From Cornus controversa (Eukaryota > Streptophyta > Magnoliopsida > Cornales > Cornaceae): a stretch of DNA of 64,000 bases. The number at the start of each line of letters is the position of its first letter. Position 1 is the first letter of the stretch. A program made the translations under genes and the position numbers. The stretch covers positions 2,059,001-2,123,000 of the forward strand of contig CM048845.1 in the NCBI GenBank assembly GCA_026545225.1. The letters are read 5' to 3'. Below are positions 13,512 to 25,475 of this stretch, piece after piece. The notes beneath the pieces were generated by a model, which worked only from the letters and a program-made list of their open reading frames with translations, searched no databases and was not told the origin of the DNA.

Positions 13512-14757
13512 TGTTACCCAAGATTTGACCCTAGAGGGGGGGTGAATAGGGTCAATGGCAATCTATGATAATTTTTCACTAATTTAAATTGCAAGAACAA
13601 ATCTAAATAAAAGCAATAGTGAAATGAGGAAAATAAAATTGATGCACAAAAATTAAGAAAGAGAGTTAGAGAGAATCAAACACAAGTGACACAAGATGTA
13701 GCGTGGTTCAGAATCTCCTACTCCATGACTCAAGATTCCTCTTGAGATTTCTCCAAATCCATTAAGGCTTCTCCTTTCAGGTGGAGAGCAAACATTTATA
13801 ATGAAGCTTACAAGTTTCTTCCTTTCTCTTGCTAAGTGAAGTCATTCACCTAGTCTTCTATGGTTCAACCAACCCTTTACAATAAATGAGGAGAAGGTTT
13901 ACAGCTCAAAGAATATATTTCTCAAATATAATATCTCAAATGAAAGCTCACAAGACTATTAGCTATATATAAATTACAAGATGAAGCTCAAGTCTAATAA
14001 ATGAGAATGATTGAGTGTAGTTTGCAATGAATATAGCTCAATAAAATATCTCAAGTGTGTTGGTTCAGAAAATAAATGCAGAGCCATCAATATATAGAGA
14101 GCTCCTTTAAAAAATGGTTGTTGGAGGTAGTTGGGTGCATTAAATGCACTGAACTATCCATTAGATTTGAAATCAGCATCTTTGAGGCGCCTCAAAATGA
14201 CTTTGAGGCTTCTCAAACTGCCTTTTAGAAAGCCCTGTTTTCTTCTGTAACTTTGAGGGGTCTCAAACTCAAGTTTGAGGTGCCTCAAAGTCCTCTAACC
14301 TTTAAAAGTCAAATTTCAAAGTAAAGGTTAGGACTTGTGAGCATGCTTGGTCTTAGGATATCATTATGTAAAGATCAAGACCATTTTCAAGTGATTTTAA
14401 AGACCAAGAAATTATATGAATGATAATGCATGGTCCTATTAGAGATGAGCTTCAATCATGCTATTCATAAATAACTTTTACAATATAACCCTAACTCTCA
14501 CCAACTTATATCTACCCTATTTCTTTAACTTTAGCATTTGTCTTTAAAACTTGGGACAACACCTTCTTCTTCATTGTAATTCTTTCTTTGACAATGTCCT
14601 CTTCATGATGTCATCCTCATTGTGAATGTTTTCTTGAAAAAACATCATTACTTCAAAAGCAATCACTCAAATTGGGAATTAGTACAAAAACATCATTAAT
14701 GATTTGTTATCATCAAAATTACAGGATTGCATTTAGGTTGAAACCTTTGGGTCAATA
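13512..14757 (-). repeat. Upstream LTR of the copia element
   Basis: Starts TGTTACCCAAG (plus-strand reading) and ends GGGTCAATA, an imperfect inverted terminal match. Its first 275 bp recur at 10112-10390. It contains paired TTTGAGGCGCCTC-like motifs (14190-14300). Confidence 0.85.
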
Positions 14758-15002
14758 GAATTGTATATGTATAAGCCATGTTTAACATTTGAGACAATTG
14801 AGAACACAATTTGGGTTAAATGTATGTATATTTCGGACAAAGATCCATCTATGTTGTTGTTTTATAAATCAATCATGATTTATACATGTTGTAGATGATG
14901 TTGGATGTGTATGAGACTACATAGAATGTTTGTATGTTAAGGATAGAGTTTACCATTAAATTAGACATTTGAATAATTCTGCAAGAATTAATGTTGAGGA
15001 CC

Positions 15003-16396
15003 TGATAGGCATTGAATGTTACGCATTATAGCCTCTTAATTTGCATATTTTCTTTATTTTCATGGCCTTAATGATAATTTCAGTTAAAATCATGATTTTT
15101 GGCTTTTAAAGATGACATCAAAGAGGGTTATATAAAGCCTACATCAAGTGGATCAATTGAATTCCATATTTCAACACAAAACAATCCAAGGAAGAGGCCT
15201 AAGAGAATTATAACTGATTAAGGAGATTTCAGGCTGACATCCAATTCTGCGCATAATACAGTTTTAATCCCGTTTTGGTAAACGGCTCGTAACTCTTATT
15301 TCCAAGCGTCAAAATGATCTAATTTAAGTGTAGGTTAAACAAAATTCGATTCTGGACAACTTTGTATTTCACAAAAAGTATGTGTATCGGACTTCTAGAG
15401 CATCCAACTTTGGACCGAAAGTTAGCAGAAAAATATACATGATTAAGGCCTGCAGGAAAACCCTAATTGACTCCTAATTGGGTGAGGACTCTTGATATTC
15501 TCTTGGGAATTAAAAGTGACAAATTGGGGGTGTTTGACGGACTTGAACAGCAGCTTGGAAGAGGTTTTGGAGTGGGGAATCATTGGAGAACAAGGCATAG
15601 CAATACTTTCAAAGAGATAATGTCTTCTTCTACCATTAGCGGCTAGTTCCTCCACTAGGGTTTTGATGTAGCACTAACTAAGCATCAATGGTTTGATTGT
15701 TCTAATTATTGGGGATTTTTGTATGCATGCTATATTGTGTAATTATGAGGATTCTTCTTATAAAATTGAGCAATAAAAGTCTTATAAATTCAGTTTCAAT
15801 AATTTTCTATCTTGTCTTAGATACTTGACTATTGTGATTGAACTCAATCCCTCTTTTTTTTGTGATCATAAGAGTGATTATTACACAATAGTTTTTATTG
15901 AATATATTATTAAAAGTTTTGATAGATTATGCCTAGAGAATATGGATCATCCTGCACCATAGAGTAGAGTAGTTAGGCAGATGGTTCATGCCAGTCGAAG
16001 ATAGTCCATGACTTAACCTTAATCATATATTATCCTCTTGATGGTTGGAGGTGAGCTTATAGCCACTGACACCACTTATACATGATATGATTGCCTATAA
16101 TTAGTTCAATTGGCCATTGATTGTGAAGTTAGTGGTGAAATCAATAACCCTAGATTTATCTCATATTTTCTACACTCTATAGTTTTTCTTACTTCTGTTT
16201 AATTGCTTTCATTAGTTAATTTAGTATAAAAATTAGCAAACTATTTTCCTTTAATTTAATTATAATTAATTCCATACATCCAACACACTCAGACCACAGT
16301 CACAGAAGATCGACACCCCTTCAATAGTCCTATTCTGTAAAGAATTCGTTCTATTACGAAGTGGTATAATTTAATTGATACACTTAGCCACGATCA
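15003..16396 (+). mobile_element. Solo LTR, Tat-like gypsy family B
   Basis: Begins TGATAGGCATTGAATG and ends CCACGATCA. It is flanked by GGACC (14998-15002) and AGACC (16397-16401), a 5-bp target duplication with one change. Near the end it carries GATCGACACCCC, like the 3' LTR text of plant Tat/Ogre elements. A related fragment lies at 5376-6010. It sits inside LTR A. Confidence 0.65.
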
Positions 16397-16802
16397 AGAC
16401 CTACGATCAATCGTAATTCACATTATGATGGATTGTAGACTCCTTTACGATGGATTGTAAATTGGAAAGAAATTGAGTTTCAAAAACTAGTGTACTTCAA
16501 TGGATGTAACGATACATCTTCGATAGATCGTGGCTTTACGATCAATCATAACCGATGTTACGATCGATTAGAGCTCAATTGTAGTATGCTTTAAAATAAT
16601 GAATTTAACTACATGTGTAACCAAGTGTGGAGCCTATTGGAGTGTGTTTCCTTTAAAGTATACATGTATAACTATATATATATGATGATACTTCAACGAA
16701 TTTGAGGTTTATGTGTTGTTCATTGGGTTAATAGAAGGGGTTCATACTCGGGATTTGGACACAAAATGGGGATTCTGGTGGCACTAATTTCGGGTTATGA
16801 CA

Positions 16803-18316
16803 TAAATGATATGAACATAGGAACAATAGAGAAAATCATCAATAAGGAGATATAGGTCACACTTAAGAAGATGGAAAAAAATAAAGCAGTAGTCTCGGAT
16901 AATATCTCCATAGAGGCTTGGCGGGCATTACGTAATGTAGGAGTTGAGGGGCTAACAAGGTTGTTTAACAATATATTAAAACAAGGTCTGACGCCAAATG
17001 AATGGAGAAAAAGTACAATTGTACCATTTGACAAAAATAAAGGGGATATACAAAATTGTGGAAACAATCGAGGGATTAAATTAATGACCAATACAATGAA
17101 AGTATGGGAAAGAATGATAGAATAAAGACTAAGGAAGGAGTTGATGGTATCCAAAAACTAATTTGGATTCATACTAGGGAGATCAACAATGAAAGCTATA
17201 TACCTACTTAGGCAATTAGTTGAAACATGTAGGAGTAAGTAACAAAACGTACATATGATTTTTATAGACTTAAAAAATGCGTATAATAGGGTCCAAAGAA
17301 ATATAATTTGGTGGGCCCTACAAAAAAAAAGTCTCCTTACAAATTATAAAAAGTATCCAAGATATATATATCTATATATGAATACGAAAACTAAAGTCCA
17401 TACCACATGTGGTGACACTAGTGGCTTCTCCATAAGTGTAGGATTGGACCAAAGATCGGTGCTAAGCCTATATCCTTTTGTAGTAATCTTAGATGAGATA
17501 ATAAAAGACTTCCAAAACAAGTTTGCATGGTGTATGATGTTCGTCGAGGTTATCGTGCTCTTGGATTAGAAAATATGAAGAAATGCGTAAGAATTTAACG
17601 GATTGAAAATTAGTCGAATTAAAACCCAGTATCTAGAGTGTGAATTTAATAAAGATTCAAACATGAAAAATATAATGATAACACTTCAAGACCAAAAGGT
17701 TACTCAATGCAACCAATTTCGATACTTAGGATCGATAATACAAAATGATGGAGAGATAGATAGTGACATAATTAGTAGATTAGGTGCGGGTTGGGCAAAA
17801 TGGAGGCATGCTAGTGGGATATTGTGTGATAAAAGGATAACACATAAGCTAAAAGAAAATTTTTATAAGACCGTTATTAGACCAACTATATTATCTAGGG
17901 CAGAGTGTTAGGCCCTAAAAAAGGGACAAGAGCAACATATTTATGTAGCGGAAATGAGAATGTTAAGGTGAATGATTGAAGTGACCAAAAGAGATAAGAT
18001 TCGTAATGAGAATGCGAGAGAGAAATTAGGTGTAGCACCTATTTGTGAGAAAATTAGAAAGAATAGATTGAGATGGTTTGGACCCATATATTGAAGACCT
18101 AGTGACGTGTCGGTGAAGTAAGAAGGACTAGTTGTAATAGAAGAAAAGAGATGGAGAGAGTGACCAAAAATAACATAGGCTGAAGTTATTAAAAATGACT
18201 TTAAAAAGTTAAACTTGGTAGGAAAAATGGCATGTAATAGAAAATATTGGAGAGAGATAATTGATGTCACCGACACTTTTCATACGGGACTAAAGCAATT
18301 ATGATGACAATGACGA
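16803..18316 (+). mobile_element. RTE-type LINE, 3' half (reverse transcriptase and tail)
   Basis: Continues the LINE interrupted at 8405. Visible reverse transcriptase pieces are KNKAVVSDNISIEAWRAL and EWRKSTIVPF (16871-17040), FIDLKNAYNRV (17258-17290) and GLDQRSVLSLYPFVVILDEI (17440-17500). The catalytic box that should read FADD reads FVEV (about 17540), so the enzyme would be dead even without the stops. The 3' domain has QFRYLGSIIQNDGEI (17716-17760) and the RTE tail text RLRWFGP (18064-18086). It ends in a short ATGATGACAATGACG repeat, typical of RTE tails. Confidence 0.85.
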
Positions 18317-19801
18317 TGAATTTTACTATTAGACCCTTAAATATATAAATTAATTTTTTTCTTAATTAAGTATATAAATTAATTCATTTAAATGAAGTGA
18401 ATAATGTAATTTTCATTTTTCTCCATGTGGAACAAGAGTGCTGCGGTTAAATATGTTTTGCTCACTTGGGTTGAATGTCATCAATTTAGTTGCACTTTCC
18501 TATGTTGTTATATTGCTTCTTGCATTGTTATTTTGGCCTTGCAGAGTCTTAACATTAATTTGGTCTTTTACCAGGTCTAGGCCTTAATTGCTCCTAATTT
18601 AATCTTACCAGTAAGCTTAATATCTTCAGCCCAAGATATAAACAAGAATCTCAGCACTTGTAATTGGTCCACATTGGGTAACCCAATGGACAACATGGCC
18701 GGTCGAGTTCAGATGGCATGGTTCGAACTGAAACTTCGTAATATTGATTTCCATTCTTGGCCCATATTTGTCTCACTAATAAATTGTAAGCCCACAATGA
18801 TTTAAATTCAGTATTTTTTTTTTCCTTGACAAATAACACACATATTAAGGACCATCAATATTTATGTAAGTTGTGGACATGGTGATGCCACGTCATCAAT
18901 AATGGTCCACTTACCTTGCAACGTTATATTATTAACAATGGCTCACTTAGTTTAATCAAGCACATACCATGTCATAAGATTTGAAAACTTGAATTGGGAA
19001 TAGAATTCAGGAATTCGGGATTCGATGAGATACTTGGTTTAATTAGTGGCTAAAGCCCAGGGTCTGTCAAGTCGATCCTCAACCTGACTTGTAGAGAGAG
19101 AAATACTATTTTAAGTTCTGTACAACTTATTTCTATTTAAATTAACATTCTTTTATAATTATTTAAAAATTTTAACTCTTTTAATTATTGTGTTAATAAA
19201 TTCACAGGTGATGACTTTTTTCATTTGGTCTTTCATCTTAAATGATGTTATCCAAGACTATGAAAGAGGGGGATCTAGAAGAACAATCTAACACTCATTC
19301 TTTCTCCACACTTTCTCACCCTTTCACCAAGGAGTCAATGATTTGATTTCACACTCCCATCTTAATTTCTCTCTCTCTCTCAAGCTGCGAGAATTGACTC
19401 ATTTCGTATTATATATTGTGTTCAATTTAAAGAACCCACTATCTTTAACAATAATAAAATGAGATTGGTATGGGGTTTGGCAAGATTTCCAAATTCAAAT
19501 AAAAGTTGCACTGGCAAGTTGAAACAAGTTCACAGGTAAATAAACCTTTAGATATATATATATAATTTAAACACATATAATTTATTAATTACCATGCATA
19601 TATATTATTAACATGAAAAGCGATGAGGATCGATCGATCCAAAATGAACAAGAAAGGTAGAAATTTCTACATACATAAAAACCCCCAACTTATCAGAGCT
19701 AATACAGCAACTTATTCGATGACCATGCGCATATATATGCATGCATTAATTGAAATTAAGATAGAGAGAGACAACTAGACAATTAGCCATCTAGCTTCAA
19801 T
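18317..19801. other. Intergenic, includes the lyase 3' flank
   Basis: No coding region recognised. One stretch (19030-19085) has a loose tRNA-like A/B-box look (TTAGTGGCTAAAG then AAGTCGATCC), too decayed to call. The lyase 3' UTR must lie in the last few hundred bases. Confidence 0.4.
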
Positions 19802-22800
19802 TTAATTCTTTTGGAACAAAGTTGAATCCTGCATTCTTGAAAGTGCTCTCTCGAACTGGCTCCACCTCTGCTCCAGAGTCCCACTATATCCCACAGACAT
19901 CCTAATCAGTCCCGGTGATATCCCGGCCAACGCCTTCTCTTCCTCGTTCATCTCACTGCTAGTGCTGCTACCGGAGCACGACATGAGCGTCTCGTAGTAT
20001 CCCAAGCTAACAGCCATCAACCCAAATTGGGTATAGTTCTGCAACTGGTGCATCAATCTGTTAGCCCTTTCTTCGGTTTCCATGTCGAGGCAGAGGATTC
20101 CACCATAGCCGTAGTCTTTGTTTGCCATGGACTTGAAGACTGCGTGATCCGGGTGATCCTCGAGCCCCGGATAGATGACTTTGAGGCCCAACTTCTTCAT
20201 CCTGGTGGCGTAAACCATAGCCCTGTGGCAATGCTCCTTCATTCTCAACGCCAAGTGAGGAATTCTCTCAGACAGTTCAAAGGCAACCTTGGGATTCATG
20301 GTTGGGCCCAGTAGCATCAGGGTCCCTTGATGCAGGTCCATCATGGAGTTCACCAGGCTTGCTGGCCCACACACAGCACCTACATATTCCATCATTGCAA
20401 TTTTAAATTTAATTATGAATTAAGATCATTAATTAAATTTAATAAAAATATATATATTACTCTTTTCTGATGGTAACAGCAAAAAGGCTAGAAGTAAATT
20501 ACGGAATCAGGTATGCATGGGAGTATATATATATATATATATATATAACTCGATTTGTTTATATATAAGTTTCACTTTAAAAAAGAACAAGTTAGGTTGG
20601 TGCAAATTAAAATGTTATCTTCACAGAATTAATCAAAAGATAAAGACAAATATATATCAACACAGTCACACATCACATGGACGAGCCCGATAGTACTCGA
20701 CTCTTCTTTGTTAGCTTTATCGAAATGACAAGAGGAAACACTATATTAATATATGCGTCCTTTGCGATAGATGCCACAAGTTTAATTGCAATAAAACAAG
20801 ACAATAACATTATTAAAGTAACGGTATGTCCTACTGCATGAATGCGTGTGATCAGATTAGCTTTTTTGTAACAAATATACACATGTATTATGCATATGTG
20901 TGTGTGTGTGTGTGTGTGACAGTGTGTCTGTGTTTGTAACTTTGTGATAGTGTTTGTGTGTGCAGCAGAGACAATAATTTCCAACCACACTGTCATTTTC
21001 ATATCATACAGTCCCCTTTAAACTCGAGAATCTTTTATATATATATATATATATAGAGTAATGATCTCTTGTTTAATACGAACTGTTAGATGTGATTGTT
21101 ACATTTTTTTTTTAGTAATTATATTTTTTATATCAATCACAATCAACGATTAATGTATTTGGTGTGGATAAATTTTATGTTTATCAATGAACAAGAGATT
21201 ATTATTCATTATATATATATATATATATATATAATAGGCCAACCGAAAAGGAATAAAAAAGATTGAAAAAAGACAAAATAAAAAAAATAAATAAAAATAA
21301 AGGAAGAAAAGTAAAAGATAGCTTGTGGTAAACCCTCCTATTATTTTGGTAATTAAAGAAAAGAAAAGTAGTAAAGGAGAAAAAGAATTGGAAAGGAATG
21401 TTTTATTATATTAATATTATTATAGGGGTAGAGTAGATAAAATAGTTTAATAAACGTACTTTTTCGTGAGATGACTCGCGAGACGAATTGTGATTCGAAT
21501 TCTATCCGATTAATTGAATATAAATTAAATAAAAAATTCAATAATTCAATAAAAAAAATTAAATCGTTTAATATATTTGAGTTAATCCGATCCATATCCA
21601 ATTGGATTCGTTTAGAGATTTACTCGCAAATAGGTTGCTGCACAGAGGATGTTTTACAGCCTCAAGATGCCTAAATTTTAAACTAAATTTGACATCTCAT
21701 TACAGATATGCATTAATGAGATATATTTATTATCCTTCTCTATAATTACAAATTTTGACCTTCAAAATTCAAATATTTACATATTTAATTTGAGAACAAG
21801 ATTCTTAAAAACATACGACTCCTACCTTTTTTTTTTGAAACATAGAAAAACACAAAGGATGGACATTTATAAAACTCATTTAAAGAAATAATATTGAATA
21901 TGGTCTTTAATGAAATGGCAGAGTGATTTTAATTCATTTAATTATTAGATTAATTAGTTTTGATCTATCCCATCCCTTTTTAATATAAAATTCAAGTAGC
22001 CAAGCAGTTTTGTATCAGGAGAAGACACGTGTACGGTGCAGAAGCATATATATATAAGAAAGAGGACAACGGACAGACGTACCTGCAATAACATCGGCCC
22101 CACCGCTAATATACTTGGAGATACTGTGAATCACCACGTCGGCTCCCAGACGAGCCGGAGAGAACACCATCGGAGTGAAGGTGTTGTCCACCACAACCTT
22201 CACCCCCTTATCGTGCGCTATCCTGCACAGCTCCGGCACGTTAGCCACCGCCAGCGTAGGGTTGGAAACCGCCTCGAAGTACAAGACGTTAGTCTTCCCT
22301 TCCACGATCGCCTTCTTCACCATCTCCAGATCTCCGAGGTCCACCATCGTCGTCGTTATGTTGCAGGCTCGTGGCAAGAAGTGGGTGAGCAGGGCGTGGG
22401 TCCCACCGTAAAGGGTCCTTGATGCGACCACGTGTCCCCCGCTGCTGCAGAGTTGAAGGAGGACCGATGATATGGCGGCCATACCACTGGATGTACAGTA
22501 AGCGGCCTCGGTGCCCTCCAGAGCCGCCATCTGACGGCCCAGATTCAAGACGGTCGGGTTGAAGTGACGGCTGTAGATGAAGAAGTCGCGATCGGCGCCG
22601 AGCTCTCCGGAGAACATCCGCCCCATCGTCTCTGGCTCCATGACGGTGAATGTGGCGGAGGCCTCGATGGACATGTTGACGCCGCCGTGCTCGCCGAATT
22701 CGTGGCGTGCACTGGCCAACGCCGCCGCCGGATCTACCCATGCCGCTGGTACCATTCCCACTGATTTTTTGGCAACCATCTCGCTGTGACCATCGTCGGA

Positions 22801-22854
22801 GACCGGTCTTTTCTTCCCGGAGAAAACAACATTATGGTTCCCTGTTTCTGCCAT
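19802..22854 (-). CDS. MGL: Methionine gamma-lyase
   Basis: PLP enzyme splitting L-methionine into methanethiol, 2-oxobutanoate and ammonia. In plants it is cytosolic, and the oxobutanoate can feed isoleucine synthesis. Two coding exons, 22854-22083 and 20379-19802, join across a 1,703-bp GT-AG intron (phase 1) to give 449 residues, near the size of the Arabidopsis enzyme. Landmarks of the Cys/Met-metabolism PLP family are YSRHFNPT (94-101), SSGMAAI (122-128), LYGGTHAL (148-155), VDNTF (222-226) and the Schiff-base lysine K247 in SISKY. The cysteine that bacterial lyases carry two residues after the LYG tyrosine is glycine here. The start at 22854 is chosen because a TATA box at 23218-23226 leaves no earlier in-frame ATG in the transcript. 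Exon 1 is much richer in G+C than its surroundings. No breaks seen. Confidence 0.95.
20380..22082 (-). other. Intron of the lyase gene
   Basis: Donor GCAG|GTACGT at 22083/22082 and acceptor ATGTAG|GTGCTG at 20380/20379. It holds (TA)n at 20528-20547, a (TG)n run near 20898-20919 and the MITE at 21050-21235. Nothing else is recognisable. Confidence 0.85.
21050..21235. mobile_element. MITE in the lyase intron, between TA arrays
   Basis: Inverted ends: GTAATGATCTCTTGTT on the left and AACAAGAGATTATTATTC on the right, with (TA)n runs directly outside both ends (21037-21054 and 21212-21232). About 185 bp, no coding capacity. Related ends occur in the larger element at 39767-40787. Confidence 0.65.
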
Positions 22855-22871
22855 TAATGTTAGAAATATAA

Positions 22872-22924
<53 letters not shown>

Positions 22925-22931
22925 AATATAA

Positions 22932-22993
<62 letters not shown>

Positions 22994-23056
22994 TTGGAAG
23001 ATTTTAGAAAGAGGGAGTGTTTGGAGTCTGAGGTGAAATATACAGAGAGAAATATA

Positions 23057-23145
<89 letters not shown>

Positions 23146-23190
23146 TTTGGAAGAATTTAGAGAGAGAAAGAGGGAGTGTTTGGAGTTTGA
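22855..23190 (-). repeat. Compound microsatellite 5' leader of the lyase gene
   Basis: Three blocks of (TG)n(TA)n(GA)n. 22862-22920 is followed by an almost identical 60-base copy (22922-22980), and a third, longer block covers 23047-23140. Between blocks the unit GGCTTTGGAAGA...AGAGGGAGTGTTTGGAGT is also duplicated (22991-23030 and 23144-23190). The leader is open in the lyase frame, encoding Ser-Leu, Tyr-Ile and His-Thr runs. Confidence 0.85.
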
Positions 23191-23217
23191 GGTGAATTGA
23201 TTTTGGTTGAGAGCGGG

Positions 23218-23226
23218 TTTATATAG
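23218..23226 (-). promoter_or_regulatory. TATA box of the lyase gene
   Basis: Minus-strand CTATATAAA, a classic plant TATA box. Transcription would start near 23190, giving a 5' leader of about 335 bases made mostly of microsatellite. Confidence 0.6.
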
Positions 23227-24985
23227 AGTATGCGCCAGGCAGATGCGAAGAAATGGTGGTAAGTCGAGTTTGACCATAGCATAGCAGTTTTGTAGGTAAA
23301 AGAAATTGGGTTCACATTTGCAAATTGTACAATTAATAATTTGGTTGTAGAAGCAGAATTACAATCTCTACTTTTATTTTGGGAATGGCTAGGTTCGTTG
23401 TACCAAACATCACGAGAAACGCGATTGTGGCTAAACACTTCGTTATTGTGATAATATTATTTTTTTATTTTTTTCTATTTTACAGTTTTACTCTGTTGTA
23501 ATTATTATTATCAATTCATTAAAACTGCTCATATCATTATTCAATCTCGTGATTTAAATGGTATTATTGTTAGCTTTATTTTTATTTTTATTTTTTTAGA
23601 CCTTTTATGACACGCGCTTTATACAAGTGAACCTATACTATACGGCTCTGCACCATCTCGCTTTGTTGTATGTTAATTTGTTTCCATTCGCCAACAATAT
23701 TAATTATTTGGAACCCCAACTCGGATAACATTAAAATTAATAAATTTCTATTATTACCATGCAAATTGCTGTCCCCAAGACTTTGATAATATATATATAT
23801 ATATATATATATAGAGTAATGATTTTCCTCTCCCTTCTGGTACTTTCTATTCATTGAAAAAAAATATATCGAATATTTTGTCTATACAATACTCTTTATT
23901 TGAGAGAGTATATTATTTTACTTTCTTAATATGACAGTACCACAGAAAATATTACAGTACCACGGATAGTACTATGATAATGTTCTCATGATGTGGTCTA
24001 CTTTGAATAGTTGTGCATGTAACAATTTTTTTTTTTTTTTTTTTTTATGGTAAGTGAGGTCCAATTTCTTTTATTTAATTTGATAAATTGTGAATCTTAT
24101 TATGGCCCATGCATCAGTTAATGAAGACTTAACAATCAAAATATTTTTATTCACACATAATATAAAAATTAGTAAGGACTAAAGAGGCCAACCATATAAC
24201 CGACTATAAACGATGTAGGACAAGTTTTATAGACTTTTTATTTTAGTTATTCACTTTTCCTCTCGGTGCATGTCAATTATATCTTCTCAATTTGAAGAGA
24301 TTCATTCTCGATTAAAAAAAAAATTCAATAAGCAAAATCCTACAGCTTTAGCTCCTGGCCCATATTTTTTTCAGCCAAATTCAATTTAGGAATCCGAAAT
24401 CACGTTTTTGTCCTATAAAAAATCTTATGAATATTTTGGAATTTTTGTTCGAAGTCTAAACGAAATTTGATTTTTCTGAAATTTGATAGTTATCTTAGTT
24501 TAATTATTAGGAACTTATCTTTATTTTTTCATAATTGTTAGAAATAATTTAGAATTGTAGAATTTTTAAGATTCCTTCTCTTTTAGGATTTATAATTATT
24601 AATTCATTCAATTATCAATAATATTTGAAATTTCTCTGCAATTTGTGCTTGCCTTTTGCTTCAAGCATTCAACCAATTTAGCTTTTACTTCGTCAATAAA
24701 TCAAATTTCTTGTTGTATTCATGTGAGGTGTGCATGAAGTGAATTTGTTTTTCCTTCCTATATATCATCCTATATAATCTATCTCCAGAAATTAGTTTAA
24801 TGAAAATATAATTTTTCTTTGGCAAAAGGGTCCAAAACTCCCCATTTGATTTTAAAAAGGTATAATAAACTCTCATATATTATATTTTGGATCAAATCAC
24901 ACTCTCATCTTTGCAAAAGTGAGCAAAGTTTACCCCTTTGCATATATTCTCTTTTTTTATGACTATTTTATCATTTTTATTATTA
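23227..24985. other. Upstream region of the lyase gene, no gene seen
   Basis: Promoter-side sequence, then A+T-rich intergenic DNA. (TA)n at 23790-23813 is followed by AGAGTAATGATTTTC, which resembles the end of the MITE at 21050. A T run lies at 24028-24047. No coding signal. Confidence 0.4.
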
Positions 24986-24989
24986 TAAA

Positions 24990-25475
24990 AAATAAAGAAA
25001 AGAGGATTTTTTATATCAAGTTTTTTTTACCTTAATAAAAAAAAGGAGTTTTTTTTGGAAAAAAAATTAAAAATGCACAATTACATAATTAAAATTTTTG
25101 AATTTTTTTTTTTTTGTTTTTTGAAAATTTTTCATTAGAAAGAGGGGTTTTTTCATATTAAGTTTTGCTTTACTTTAATAAAATAAAATAAAAAGAAGAG
25201 TTTTTTCTGAGAAAAAAATTCCTAAAATAATTTTCGAGAAAAAAAAAAGTTCCTGAAAATTTTTCATTAGAAAGAGGGATTTTTTCATATTAAGTTTTGC
25301 TTTACTTTATAAAAAAAATAAAAATAAAAAAATGAGTTTTTTCTGAGAAAAAAATCCCGAAAATAATTTTCAGGAAAAAAAAAGTTCCAGAAATAATTTT
25401 TTCTAATTTTTTTTCCCAAAAAAACTCCTTTTTTTTATTAAGGTAAAAAACAACTTAGTATAAAAAAAAAATTTG
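24990..25475. mobile_element. Foldback MITE-like element with internal tandem repeat
   Basis: The left arm (about 25011-25067, with TTACCTTAATAAAAAAAAGG) is mirrored by the right arm (about 25405-25460, CCTTTTTTTTATTAAGGTAA). Between them a 132-bp unit starting GAAAATTTTTCATTAG occurs twice (25123 and 25255). No ORF. Confidence 0.6.

Larger units (their letters stand above)
10112..14757 (-). mobile_element. SIRE-like Ty1/copia element, broken, internally shortened
   Basis: Flanked by the 5-bp target duplication GAATT (10107-10111 and 14758-14762). It has a full upstream LTR (13512-14757, 1,246 bp) and only about 280 bp of the downstream LTR (10112 to about 10390). A TGGTATCAGAG primer-binding site (complement of 13499-13509) matches initiator tRNA-Met. 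Gag and integrase-type sequence are seen. The protease-to-RNase-H stretch is largely absent, so the copy is dead, with several breaks. The overlapping LTR parts differ at roughly 17 of 275 positions, mostly transitions, which suggests a few million years at usual plant rates. Confidence 0.9.
8406..16802 (+). mobile_element. Solo LTR of long-LTR gypsy family A, with two nested elements
   Basis: Begins TGTAGAGACC and ends GGGTTATGACA. Flanks GAAAT (8401-8405) and TAAAT (16803-16807) are a plausible 5-bp target duplication with one change. Removing the nested copia element and family-B LTR leaves about 2.35 kb, close to the related minus-strand LTR at 31471-34062. The two share a promoter-like stretch, with a TATA-type motif at 8782-8790 and conserved text around an AACGGATGTC motif upstream. 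No interior remains, so it is a solo LTR made by LTR-LTR recombination. It sits inside the LINE, so it is younger than the LINE. Confidence 0.65.

Noticed and set aside
22036-22789. Several ORFs on both strands across lyase exon 1
   Set aside because: Shadows of the G+C-rich lyase coding frame, which alone shows family motifs.
23157-23277. Lyase start at 23277, giving a 420-codon first exon
   Set aside because: The TATA box at 23218-23226 lies downstream of that ATG, and the extra residues are simple-repeat translations.
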